From: Balneolaceae bacterium
GTDB taxonomy: Bacteria > Bacteroidota > Rhodothermia > Balneolales > Balneolaceae
Direction: 5' to 3'
Assembly: GCA_017643365.1 (NCBI GenBank)
Contig: JAEPNO010000013.1
Coordinates: 62,001-126,000 of the forward strand
Length of the DNA stretch: 64,000 bases
Positions 44,319 through 52,981 of this stretch are shown piece by piece; the stretch's first letter is position 1; each line of letters begins with the position of its first letter. The notes beneath the pieces are model-generated. The model saw nothing but the letters and a program-made list of their open reading frames with translations, had not been told where the DNA came from and made no database searches. The position numbers and the translations under genes are program-made.

Positions 44319-44449
44319 AGTTAGCTAATTAATTTTTCGATGAATATAGAGATAATGAATCGAGTTGCAATGGTAATGAGTGATTCCCGGTACTTCATTT
44401 GTCGTTGGTCATTGGTCGGTGATCGGTCGTCAATAGTCTTCCGCCTTCA

Positions 44450-46207
44450 TCATCTGGCCTTAAAAAACTCCAAAACCTCATCGGCTGTTTTAGTATTTAA
44501 CACCCGCTCTTTTTCATATTTCCCTTTTCGGGCGATGCGAACGCCGTACTGAATATCATCGATGCCTTCGATACTGTGTGCATCGGGGTTGATGGAAGTC
44601 ATCAGTCCCACTTCTTTGGCTTTGTTTCCATAACTCCAATCTAAATCGAGTCGCCATGGTGAAGCATTTATCTCGATGGCTGTGTTGTGTTCGGCCGCTA
44701 AAGCAACCAGTTCATTCAGGTCGATGTCGCTTCCACCACGTTTTAGCAATAAGCGCCCGGTGGGGTGACCTACAATTCGTGTGTATGGATTTTTGATGGC
44801 ATTTCGAAAACGCTCCATCATTTTTTCGCGAGGCATATCTAAAGTTTGGTGAACGCTGGCTATCACAAAATCGAAACCTTCCAAAATATCGTCCGGATAA
44901 TCCAGACTTCCATCTGCCAGAATATCACTTTCGATGCCTTTTAAAATCACAAAATCTGTGCCTTGAGCTTTGAACTCTTCATTCAGCGCTTCGATTTCCT
45001 CCCATTGAGCCTTTACCTCATCTACCGATAGTCCACCGGCATAAGCCGCCGTTTTAGAGTGATCGGTGATTCCTAAATAGGTGTATCCGCGCTCGATGCA
45101 AGCTTCCGCCATTTCTTTAATCGAAAACTTCCCATCGCTCCATGTACTGTGGGCATGAATTACACCGCGAATGTCGCTTTCCTGAACTAGGGGCAACTCT
45201 TTCTGCTCTTCAAAAATGTCAAACTCCCCACGATCCTCACGCAATTCAGGCGGAACCCAGTTCAATCCAAGGTGATCGTAAATATCTTGCTCCGTTTCGA
45301 AAGGAATGGCTTCATCAAAATTGGTTTCGCCACTTTCTGTGAGTTTGTATAAACCGTATTCGTTTAAGCTCATTCCACGTTCCCGGGCACGCGAACGCAT
45401 CAGTACATTGTGTTCTTTACTTCCGGTGAAGTACATCAATGCCGCAGCAAAATGCTCCGGTTTTACGATACGTAAATCCACTTGTCGGCCTTCACGTGTT
45501 CTAACAGAACTTTTGGTTTCGCCTTTACCCAGAATTTCTGTTACCCGCTCGTGGGTGGTAAAAACTTCGAACAAATTCGGAATGTATTCTTCATTCGCAG
45601 CAATTAAAATGTCTATGTCGCCGATGGTTTCTTTAGCTCTGCGCAACGACCCCGCAATTTCGATTTGTTGAACGCCATCCAGATCCTTCAAACTCTCGTA
45701 AATGTCGTTGGCGATGGAAGTGGCTTCATTCAAGCGGCACCGTTCGTCGAATTGTTCCATCCATTCAATTGATTTCTTGATCTTCTCAGCAGATTTACCG
45801 CCCAGTCCCGACAGTTTTGCCAGCTCCCCGGACTCGATCAAACCTTTTAGTTCATCAATCTCGGTAATACCAAACTCTTTATGAATCTTGAGAATATTCT
45901 TTGGTCCCAATCCTGAAATATCCAGCCATTTGATCAAACCCAAAGGTACTTTTTCTTTAAATGCTTCCAGAACGGGCATTTCGCCGGTTTCGGCGTAAGC
46001 ATAAATATCTTCGGCTATCGACTTTCCAATATCTTTAATGTCGGTTAGGTTTCGGTTTTCGATGTATACGTTGATGTCGTCGCTGAGACCTTTTACCGTT
46101 TGCGAAGCTTTATCAAAAGCGATGGCTTTAAAGCGATTTTCGCCTGCAAGTTGCATCAATTGAAATACAAGATTCAGTTTTTCGGCTACATCAAGATTAC
46201 TGGGCAT
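44450..46207 (-). CDS. polX: DNA polymerase X / PHP-domain protein (PolX)
   Basis: A 585-residue protein of standard bacterial PolX length. Helix-hairpin-helix elements are at about 50-150 (DIKDIGKSIAEDI; LSGLGGKSAEKIKKS). The polymerase beta palm has IEIAGSLRRAKETIGDIDILIAA with the two catalytic Asp, and VDLRIVKPEHFAAALMYFTGSKEHN. The PHP domain follows with GVIHAHSTWSDGKFSIKEM, GITDHSKTA, ILKGIESDI, VIASVHQTL, IVGHPTGRLL and INPDAHS. Such proteins fill gaps in base-excision repair and have a metal-dependent 3'-5' exonuclease or AP endonuclease activity. Confidence 0.96.
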   Translation of the reverse strand: MPSNLDVAEKLNLVFQLMQLAGENRFKAIAFDKASQTVKGLSDDINVYIENRNLTDIKDIGKSIAEDIYAYAETGEMPVLEAFKEKVPLGLIKWLDISGLGPKNILKIHKEFGITEIDELKGLIESGELAKLSGLGGKSAEKIKKSIEWMEQFDERCRLNEATSIANDIYESLKDLDGVQQIEIAGSLRRAKETIGDIDILIAANEEYIPNLFEVFTTHERVTEILGKGETKSSVRTREGRQVDLRIVKPEHFAAALMYFTGSKEHNVLMRSRARERGMSLNEYGLYKLTESGETNFDEAIPFETEQDIYDHLGLNWVPPELREDRGEFDIFEEQKELPLVQESDIRGVIHAHSTWSDGKFSIKEMAEACIERGYTYLGITDHSKTAAYAGGLSVDEVKAQWEEIEALNEEFKAQGTDFVILKGIESDILADGSLDYPDDILEGFDFVIASVHQTLDMPREKMMERFRNAIKNPYTRIVGHPTGRLLLKRGGSDIDLNELVALAAEHNTAIEINASPWRLDLDWSYGNKAKEVGLMTSINPDAHSIEGIDDIQYGVRIARKGKYEKERVLNTKTADEVLEFFKAR

Positions 46208-46352
46208 GGAAATAATTTTAAAAGTTATGTTCAGATTGGTGGATTCACGTAAGAACTCTTACTATAACACAAAATTTAAAATGAATGATTCAAAGTTGTT
46301 GGATAAGTTCAATCGTAACAAAAAGAATCTTTAAATAATCAGATCAACCAAT

Positions 46353-48854
46353 ATGAGAAAGATAACTAGCTGGACATTCATCCTGTCCTTCATCCTCAGT
46401 GGCTTAGTTGCTGCACAAGTTCAATCGCCGGCCGCGTTTTTAGGCTACGAATTAGGCGATCAATGGACTCCACACCATAAAGTGCACGACTATTTTAATC
46501 ACGTTGCTGAAAATTCAGATTTAGTAGTAATTCAGGATTACGGTAAGACCTACGAAGGTCGTGAATTAACGCATGTGGTGGTTACATCTAGGGCAAACCA
46601 TGCCAATTTGGATGAAATCAGATCAAACAATTTAAAGTTGGTGGGATTGGAATCCGGCGAACTAACGGATAACACCAAAGCCATTGTGTGGATGAGTTAC
46701 AACGTACATGGTAACGAAACTTCATCAAGCGAAGCGGCTATGTACACCATTTACGAGCTGGTAACGGATAAAACCGAATGGTTGAATGATGTGGTTGTGA
46801 TCTTGGATCCGATGATTAATCCTGATGGACGCGACCGGTATGTAAACTGGAATCGTTCGGTAACGGGTGCTTTTCAAGATGCTGATCCTAATTCGCGGGA
46901 GCATATGGAGCCTTGGCCGGGTGGACGTACCAACCACTATTACTTTGATCTAAATCGCGACTGGGCGTGGCAAACTCAAGTTGAGTCGCAACAAAGAAAG
47001 GATATCTATTTCGAATGGATGCCTCACGTACATGTTGATTTTCACGAGCAGGGCTACAATTCACCATACTATTTTGCTCCAGCTGCAAAGCCTTATCACA
47101 AAGCGATTACCGACTGGCAGAAAGAATATCAAACGATGATTGGTAGAAATAACGCCAAGTATTTTGACGAAGAAGGCTGGATGTATTTTACCAAAGAGCG
47201 CTTCGATTTATTCTATCCTAGTTATGGCGATACATGGCCAACATTTAATGGCGCTATTGGTATGACCTACGAGCAAGCCGGGCACAGCCGTGCGGGTTTA
47301 GGTATCGAAACAGCAGAAGGCGACACGCTTACCTTGCGCGATCGATTGATTCACCACGGCACTTCAGGACTTTCGACCGTTGAAATCACGGCGATGAATG
47401 CAGATCGTGTAGTGGAGGAATTCGGGAAGTTTTTCTCTGATGTTCGAAATAATGGGAGCGGCGAGTATGAAACCTTTGTGGTGAAAAAGAGCTCCAATCC
47501 TGATAAAACAGCAATGATGATGCGCTATTTGATCGATCAGAACATTCAGGTTCAGGCGGCTGCTTCAAGCTCGCGTGCAAATGGTTACGATTATGCTACC
47601 GGCGAAACCGGTCGTGTAAATATCGAAGAAGGTGATTTTGTGATCTCAACCAAACAACCTATGGGTAATTTAGTTCGTGTGTTGTTCGAGCCATCTCCGG
47701 AATTGGAAGATTCTGTTACCTATGACATCACCGCTTGGGAAATGCACTACGCCTACGGTGTAGATGGCTTTGCTTTAACGACCGACATCGCCACAAAAGC
47801 CGTTGAAATGGAAAATATGCCGATGGATACCGACATGGTTGATCGGCCGTATGCGTATATCGCAAAGTGGAACTCGCTGGAAGATTTGAAATTCTTGGCT
47901 GCACTGCTGAAAGAAGGGGTGCGACCAAGATACACCATGGAGCCATTTTCGATTGACGGAAAAGATTACGCTGCTGGAAGCTTGGTGATTACACGGAATG
48001 GAAATCATACTATGGGTAACCGTTTCGATGACATTGTTAAAACGATGGCAGATGCTCATAATCGTGAAATTCATCCGGTTACAACCGGTTTTGTGGATTC
48101 AGGCAAAGATTTTGGTTCTTCATCAGTAACACTTATCGATCCGCCAAAAGTGGTATTGATCTCAGGTGATGGAACTAGTAGCCAAATGGTTGGCCATATC
48201 TGGCATTTCTTCGATCAGCAGATTTCCTATCCGATTTCATTGGTAAATATGGATGACTTATCGCGTTTAAATTGGAGCGATGTGGATGTGCTGATCATGC
48301 CATCCGGTTCGTATGGTAGAGCTTTTGGTGAAAGTGGAATGAATGACTTAAAAGACTGGATTCGTGGTGGCGGGCGCCTGATTGCCGTTGAAGGCGCAAA
48401 TGGATTCTTAGCCGGTCAAGATGGGTTTTCGCTCCAAAGAAAATCATCCGGTGGCGAGGAAGGCAGTGATGATCCCGATGACAAACTCAGAGTTTTCGGA
48501 AACTCAGAACGTGATTTTATCACCAATTTTAATGCCGGATCGGTTTATGAACTCGATCTCGACACAACTAATCCGTTAGTGTTTGGCTATGGCGATAAAT
48601 ACATGTCGCTGAAGTTGGGCTCTACCGCATACGAGTACCTCGATAATGGTTGGAATGCTGCCGTTGCAAAAAGCGGTACTCCTCGTAGTGGATTTGTTGG
48701 CGCAGCAGCTCAGAAAAATCTGGAGCAATCTCTCAGCCTTGGATTCCAAAATATGGGAAGTGGAGAAGTTGTTTACATGATCGACAACCTATTCTATCGC
48801 GGTTTCTGGCACAACGGAAAGTTGATGATCGGTAACGCGGTGTTTTTTAAATAA
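46353..48854 (+). CDS. Exported M14 family zinc carboxypeptidase with C-terminal GATase-like domain
   Basis: An 833-residue protein with a signal peptide (MRKITSWTFILSFILSGLVAAQ). The zinc ligands are all present: H119 and E122 in NVHGNETSS, and H231 in HVDFHEQGYNSPYYF. The substrate-binding NPDGRDRYVNWNR and DLNRDWAW motifs follow the first pair. The catalytic Glu fits E307 in MTYEQAGHSRAG. Residues from about 605 (PPKVVLISGDGTSS...DVLIMPSGSYGRAF...WIRGGGRLIAVEG) look like a class I glutamine amidotransferase-like fold, common in this subfamily. Unlike the M14 protein at 1.5-3.4 kb it keeps the full metal site, so it is probably an active periplasmic or secreted peptidase. Confidence 0.93.
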   Translation: MRKITSWTFILSFILSGLVAAQVQSPAAFLGYELGDQWTPHHKVHDYFNHVAENSDLVVIQDYGKTYEGRELTHVVVTSRANHANLDEIRSNNLKLVGLESGELTDNTKAIVWMSYNVHGNETSSSEAAMYTIYELVTDKTEWLNDVVVILDPMINPDGRDRYVNWNRSVTGAFQDADPNSREHMEPWPGGRTNHYYFDLNRDWAWQTQVESQQRKDIYFEWMPHVHVDFHEQGYNSPYYFAPAAKPYHKAITDWQKEYQTMIGRNNAKYFDEEGWMYFTKERFDLFYPSYGDTWPTFNGAIGMTYEQAGHSRAGLGIETAEGDTLTLRDRLIHHGTSGLSTVEITAMNADRVVEEFGKFFSDVRNNGSGEYETFVVKKSSNPDKTAMMMRYLIDQNIQVQAAASSSRANGYDYATGETGRVNIEEGDFVISTKQPMGNLVRVLFEPSPELEDSVTYDITAWEMHYAYGVDGFALTTDIATKAVEMENMPMDTDMVDRPYAYIAKWNSLEDLKFLAALLKEGVRPRYTMEPFSIDGKDYAAGSLVITRNGNHTMGNRFDDIVKTMADAHNREIHPVTTGFVDSGKDFGSSSVTLIDPPKVVLISGDGTSSQMVGHIWHFFDQQISYPISLVNMDDLSRLNWSDVDVLIMPSGSYGRAFGESGMNDLKDWIRGGGRLIAVEGANGFLAGQDGFSLQRKSSGGEEGSDDPDDKLRVFGNSERDFITNFNAGSVYELDLDTTNPLVFGYGDKYMSLKLGSTAYEYLDNGWNAAVAKSGTPRSGFVGAAAQKNLEQSLSLGFQNMGSGEVVYMIDNLFYRGFWHNGKLMIGNAVFFK

Positions 48855-48883
48855 GCACGATCGTAAGTTTCGAATTTAATTTT

Positions 48884-48912
48884 AAAGGCAGCCCAAACGG
48901 GTTGCCTTTTTT
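48884..48912 (+). terminator. Rho-independent terminator after the M14 peptidase
   Basis: AAAGGCAGCCC (48884-48894) pairs with GGGTTGCCTTT (48899-48909) across AAAC, followed by T. The same hairpin with the same loop recurs at 50658-50687. Confidence 0.93.
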
Positions 48913-48926
48913 AGTTTGATGGAGAA

Positions 48927-48980
48927 ACCACCCCGTCATTCTGCTATCGCTGAATGCCACCCCTCCACGGGAGGGGAATT
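48927..48980 (-). repeat. Palindromic element, copy 1 (inverted)
   Basis: Read on the minus strand it begins AATTCCCCTCC-CGT-GGAGGGGTG, contains an inner hairpin CATTC/GAATG, and ends GACGGGGTGGT. The two ends are the same as those of the element at 49083-49148, but the inner hairpin is different and the orientation is opposite. Confidence 0.75.
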
Positions 48981-49064
48981 GAAACTGGATTGGATTTGAG
49001 ATAGTTGCTTTTTCTTTTTCGGAATGAATCAGTTTCATTGAAGCTTTAGAATTGGTATCGATTT

Positions 49065-49520
49065 ATGAATAAGGTAAAAAAGAATTCCCCTCCGGCGGAG
49101 GGGTGTCCACCGGTTCCTGAGCTCGTCGAAGGAGGTGGACGGGGTGGTGAATTGCTCAACGAGGTAAATGAGCGTTCATCGAAAAACTACTTCGCTTTGC
49201 CGTATAATCCGGCATTAAAAGAACGTGCACGTGCTTTAAGAAAAGCTGGGAATTTGCCTGAAGTTCTGTTGTGGAAACAGCTGAAAAAACCACCGTTTGA
49301 TCACTTAGATTTTGATCGCCAGAAAATAATCGGCAACTATATTGTAGACTTCTACTGCACCAACTTGAATTTAGTGATTGAAGTTGATGGTGAAAGTCAT
49401 GATTCAAAAGTTGAGTATGATAAAAGGAGGGATGAATATTTAATGAGTTTGGGATTGAAAATTATACACATTCGTGCAAAAGAGGTGCTACAGAATATGG
49501 AAGGTGTAATAAGGTATTGA
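49065..49520 (+). CDS. DUF559 endonuclease-like protein with a palindromic element in its N-terminus
   Basis: A 151-residue protein. The DUF559 domain starts near residue 43: LPYNPALKERARALRKAGNLPEVLLWKQLKKPP, then DFDRQKIIGNYIVDFYCTNLNLVIEVDGESHD, with the Asp and Glu-x-Asp placing of a Vsr-like PD-(D/E)xK nuclease fold, and LGLKIIHIRAKEVLQN at the end. Nuclease activity is inferred from the fold. Residues 7-27 (SPPAEGCPPVPELVEGGGRGG) are the direct translation of the palindromic element at 49083-49148. A TTG after the element could be the real start. Confidence 0.8.
   Translation: MNKVKKNSPPAEGCPPVPELVEGGGRGGELLNEVNERSSKNYFALPYNPALKERARALRKAGNLPEVLLWKQLKKPPFDHLDFDRQKIIGNYIVDFYCTNLNLVIEVDGESHDSKVEYDKRRDEYLMSLGLKIIHIRAKEVLQNMEGVIRY
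49083..49148 (+). repeat. Palindromic element, copy 2, in frame inside the DUF559 gene
   Basis: Begins AATTCCCCTCC-GGC-GGAGGGGTG and ends GACGGGGTGGT, the same ends as the inverted copy at 48927-48980. Between them is a long cruciform with TCCACC (49106-49111) pairing with GGTGGA (49134-49139) and TCCT (49115-49118) with AGGA (49130-49133), around GAGCTCGTCGA. Its 66-bp length is a multiple of three, so it keeps the frame open. Confidence 0.8.
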
Positions 49521-49669
49521 TTAGTATCAGTAAAAAACGTTAATGATTCAGATTCTGAATTTATTTAACCATAAAAGATTTTTAATCAGATATATAAATC
49601 TAATTTGACTATTTAAATTATTTTTTTTTTTTGATTCGAAATGTCAATCGTTAATTAAATTTCAGAAAT

Positions 49670-49882
49670 ATGAAAAAAAGAATAAGTGTGATAGTTGTTA
49701 TACTAGTTGCAGGGCTTTCTTCTTCTCTATATTCAGACCCAGTTTGCATTTGGGAATCTCCAGAGGGTTGTATTTATCGATTCCATCAAGGTGGTGCTGA
49801 TGTAAATTGTGGAGAAGGGCCAATACCACTAGATTCCGGACAAATGGGTAGCTGTCCTGGAGTTGAAGTACATCATTATTAA
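49670..49882 (+). CDS. Small secreted Cys-containing protein
   Basis: A 70-residue protein with a clear signal peptide (MKKRISVIVVILVAGLSSSLYS) and a mature part of about 48 residues with four cysteines (VCIW, GCIY, NCGEG, SCPG), enough for two disulfides. I do not recognise a family. It ends 19 bp before the ATG of the next lipoprotein gene, and the two probably form an operon. A run of 13 T about 50 bp upstream marks an AT-rich promoter region. Confidence 0.6.
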   Translation: MKKRISVIVVILVAGLSSSLYSDPVCIWESPEGCIYRFHQGGADVNCGEGPIPLDSGQMGSCPGVEVHHY

Positions 49883-49901
49883 TAAATTAAAGGAGATAAA
49901 T

Positions 49902-50636
49902 ATGAAATGGTTAACAGTTGTTTTACTACTTACAGTAACAATATCGTGTGTTGAATCTGAGAGTGTGTCAGAAAAAGAAAGAGGTCCATTGCAAATATCG
50001 CAAAACTCTGATTTCTTAGAATTACCGTATGGTCAACCAGAGTCTTCTAATTTTAAAAGTTTAAAATGGGGGGAATTAACTGGTAGTGAAAAAGAAAAGG
50101 CCAAAAATGAATACATTGATTTTAGTATCCAAAGTGAAGCGATGGCTTCTAAAATTTTGGAAAATATAGAACCTACAAACATTAATAATCTGTATGAAGC
50201 AATTCCTGTAATGCAAAAAAGGATCGAAGAAATGAGACTAACACAGGATACTTTTCTGGCAGAACAATATGTAGCATTTAACATACAAAGATTATTATTT
50301 AACAATCAGTTATTTACCGTTGAAGATATTGATCAGAATAAAAATTTGTACTTCGATACGACCGAGTTAGCACTTCTTGAATTTAGTCTAGAACTAATGG
50401 TTGAAAATGGTAACCCTAACGCAGAGTTGATGGCATTAAATGCTTTTCACTTAAAAGACTATATTGGTAATGAAAAAATGAAGTTATTAGCAAGTAGCTC
50501 AATTTCAAATGCAGAACGATGGTTTAGCAATGAACAAAATTGTATTAATTGTGAATTCAAAGTAAAAGAAGAAGACCAAAATGCTTTTAAACTGAACTCT
50601 GTTAAAGAAGGAATAAAATATTTGAGTCAATTTTAA
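49902..50636 (+). CDS. Hypothetical lipoprotein
   Basis: From the ATG at 49902, which has a strong AAAGGAG 8 bp upstream, the product is 244 residues with lipobox VTISC near residue 14. An ATG at 49863 would overlap the preceding gene and is rejected. The mature chain is mostly helical and charged, with a single Cys pair near the C-terminus (EQNCINCEFKV, a CxxC). I do not recognise a family. It ends just before a strong terminator. Confidence 0.7.
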   Translation: MKWLTVVLLLTVTISCVESESVSEKERGPLQISQNSDFLELPYGQPESSNFKSLKWGELTGSEKEKAKNEYIDFSIQSEAMASKILENIEPTNINNLYEAIPVMQKRIEEMRLTQDTFLAEQYVAFNIQRLLFNNQLFTVEDIDQNKNLYFDTTELALLEFSLELMVENGNPNAELMALNAFHLKDYIGNEKMKLLASSSISNAERWFSNEQNCINCEFKVKEEDQNAFKLNSVKEGIKYLSQF

Positions 50637-50657
50637 ATTGATTAGAAGTATGTTTGT

Positions 50658-50687
50658 AAAGGCAGCCCAAACGGGTTGCCTTTTTTT
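50658..50687 (+). terminator. Rho-independent terminator, same sequence as at 48884
   Basis: AAAGGCAGCCC (50658-50668) pairs with GGGTTGCCTTT (50673-50683) across AAAC, followed by more T residues. Stem, loop and tail repeat the terminator of the M14 gene base for base over about 28 nt. Confidence 0.93.
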
Positions 50688-50735
50688 GTGGTTAAGTGTT
50701 TTATACAATAACTCACAGTCTCACGTTAGCATCGC

Positions 50736-51272
50736 ATGTCTTCTCGGATTCTACTTCTCTTATTTCTTTCGATGCTGTTGGCGTGCAGTAAAACACCATC
50801 TTCGTGCGAGCGTTGCGATCGTGAAATATCCATCACTCCTTGTATCGATAAACACCGTCAATTTAAACAGGGAGTTGTTTTTAATTTAGAATCCGATGCG
50901 GTCGAATTTATCCCAATCACTCAAATAGAACCATTTCACGAGGCGTTTTTAATTGAAGTAGATTTAATAGCAGTTTCAGAACGAGTGGTGTTGATTTCGT
51001 CGGAGCATGGAAATTATTTATTCGACATTTTCGGGTTTGTGATGCTTAGTTTAGACGAAGCTGAGGATCCTATTGTAGCTAAATACGGAGATCGAAGATT
51101 TTTTGGAGCTACAGAAAAAGTAGGGGATTTTAAACTTGATGATACCTTTTCGATCTCCAATGTGGTGCTTCAATCAAAAATGATTGAGTTTTCATTAACA
51201 GGTGGGGCTGCAGATTCTCTATTTGCTGTAAACTCATATTTAATTGCCGACGATACTCTGGCTACTTCTTGA
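50736..51272 (+). CDS. Lipoprotein, N-terminal part of a gene split by an in-frame TGA
   Basis: A 178-residue lipoprotein fragment (lipobox LLAC near residue 17) with a Cys-rich start (CSKTPSSCERCDREISITPC). The following beta-rich segment contains VVLISSEHGNYLFDIFGFVML. The frame stops at TGA (51270-51272) but continues open directly after it to 51977, so this is most likely the front half of a protein of about 413 residues. No family is recognised. The pattern of short beta strands would fit a propeller. Confidence 0.6.
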   Translation: MSSRILLLLFLSMLLACSKTPSSCERCDREISITPCIDKHRQFKQGVVFNLESDAVEFIPITQIEPFHEAFLIEVDLIAVSERVVLISSEHGNYLFDIFGFVMLSLDEAEDPIVAKYGDRRFFGATEKVGDFKLDDTFSISNVVLQSKMIEFSLTGGAADSLFAVNSYLIADDTLATS

Positions 51273-51977
51273 CTTTATTTTCCGCATCAATTCAATGAGG
51301 ATCAAATTCAGTACCTAAAGACGGAAGAAATCAGATCATTTTATACAAACGAAACAACCGGTAAAGTCCGCACCAACGATGAATATATGCGGTCTCAATG
51401 GGAGATTTTTGACCTAAACTCGCAGCAAGTTATCCATCAAACAGATTGGGAATACTCCAATCAAATCAGGAAACCGGAACGAGCCAGTTTCTCTGATGAT
51501 GGAAGTGTTAAAGCCGTTCAAATCAATAACAGCTCAACATCAGTAACACACTCAAATGGCTCAAAACTACTTCTTGATAATGCCCGAAGCCCACAATTAT
51601 CACCGGATGGAGATTATATGTCGAGTTCTGATTTTAATACAATAGAAGTAATTCAAACAGAAACGGGGACACGGTTTAGCATCACCAATAAAAGTGATTA
51701 TTCGGTCTACAACCCAACTGCGTTTTTACGTGATGAGCTTGGTGTACTTATCACTGAAACAAAAAGAGCCAGTGACGACCTTAGAGATATGGCGATCCGA
51801 AAAATTAGTTTTGATGAATTTGGTGTAACTGATTCATCTACCAAGTTCCGGCTCATACAATATACCAGTTTAGATAGCCTGGATTTTCTGTACAGTAGAG
51901 CAAGTCAACCCGTCGATCTCGGAAACAATAATGTGTTCTTTCTGCTTTTTCAACATAAACTAAGTTTGTGCGAATAG
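51273..51977 (+). pseudogene. C-terminal continuation of the split lipoprotein gene
   Basis: In the same frame as the lipoprotein, right after its TGA, 38 codons (LYFPHQFNEDQIQYLK... to NDEY) lead without a stop into the 196-codon frame that starts at an ATG at 51387. The C-terminal part has blade-like strands (ASFSDDGSVKAVQIN; SPQLSPDGDYMSSSDFNTIEVIQTETGTRFSI), as in a beta-propeller. The ATG at 51387 has no ribosome binding site and no signal peptide. A TGG to TGA change would explain the stop. Confidence 0.65.
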
Positions 51978-52036
51978 TTAAGCTGAATTACGAATTAGTG
52001 AATAAGGAATTACGAAATACGACTTTTTTATTCTCA

Positions 52037-52981
52037 CTAGTCAGTATTCGCCAACTCGACCTCGCTGGCTATAAATCCAAATGATGCCCAGTTGCCGGCA
52101 TCATATACATTTTGCCAGATTTGTTGCGCACGATCTTTGCGGCCATTAATGTGATGCCAAAACCCGAGCCCATAGCCAACGGTTGCGTTCGAAAGAGCAT
52201 CGGAATCGTTGTTAAGCAACATTTCGGGATCAAATTCTCCCTTAAAAACGAGTAGTAGTTTCAGGTAGCTATCATTTTCGATGATATTCATGTCCGCAGA
52301 AACTAACTCCAGGAGTTTCCCTGCTTCAACATCTTTTCCTTGTTTTCGCAACGCCATATACTGCCAATATAGAGCCGCTACTCGCATGTCATCATTGGTG
52401 CTCAAGTCATAGCAATTCTGATACGAATCGACCGCCATTTGGTATTCTCCTTTCAGATAATGAGCAAGCCCCATGTGATACCAGATGTTGGTTTGTAAGC
52501 TCGATAATGGGAGGTTTTGAGCATTGGGTAGCCCGTCTTCTTCACGTCGATCGCGCGATCCGGCTACCATATTTGCTGCAATTGAAAAATCAGTGATGGC
52601 ATAATTGAATTCACGAAGAGTAATATATCTGTGACCGCGATGACGAAGCACTCGTGCTTTTTCTTCATCTGTAAAATTGGGGCGCACCCGATCACTCAAC
52701 ATTTCAATAGTCGTTCGATAGTTTCCGTTATAGGCCTCTTTTCGGGCTTCCCAAATCAATGCAGAAGCTACATCGTTGGCTATAGTATTGGTTTCGATCA
52801 ACGAGTCGATGCGTGTTTCGAGGCGCTCCGGTAAGCCATTTGAAGATGATCTGAGTGTATCGCCCAACAACGAAATAGCTTGGGCATCATCCGGTAAACT
52901 TACAAAATGAGGTTGAGGGCTTGAGCAATTTAAGGTGATTAAGCCAATCAGCAGCAGAGGTAGAAAAAGTTTAATTCTCAT
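52037..52981 (-). CDS. TPR-repeat lipoprotein
   Basis: From the ATG at 52981 the protein is 314 residues with lipobox TLNCSS near residue 17. Helical TPR-like pairs run through the mature chain: RTTIEMLSDRVRPNFTDEEKARVLRHRGHRYITLREFNYAITDFSIAA, WYHMGLAHYLKGEYQMAVDSYQNCYDL and MRVAALYWQYMALRKQGKDVEAGKLLELV. Its start overlaps the end of the asparagine synthase-like gene by 11 bp, so the two are co-translated. Such proteins usually hold a complex at a membrane. Confidence 0.85.
   Translation of the reverse strand: MRIKLFLPLLLIGLITLNCSSPQPHFVSLPDDAQAISLLGDTLRSSSNGLPERLETRIDSLIETNTIANDVASALIWEARKEAYNGNYRTTIEMLSDRVRPNFTDEEKARVLRHRGHRYITLREFNYAITDFSIAANMVAGSRDRREEDGLPNAQNLPLSSLQTNIWYHMGLAHYLKGEYQMAVDSYQNCYDLSTNDDMRVAALYWQYMALRKQGKDVEAGKLLELVSADMNIIENDSYLKLLLVFKGEFDPEMLLNNDSDALSNATVGYGLGFWHHINGRKDRAQQIWQNVYDAGNWASFGFIASEVELANTD

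Noticed and set aside
44401-44432. Degenerate GGTC-type short repeat (GTTGGTCATTGGTCGGTGATCGGTCG)-like patch between the FKBP and polX genes, described here only by position
   Set aside because: Too short and imperfect to assign; may be a fragment of an intergenic repeat but only one patch is present in the window.
51977-52036. Repeated GAATTACGAA words in a short intergenic stretch
   Set aside because: Low-complexity drift near a gene end; no symmetry, no promoter or terminator form.
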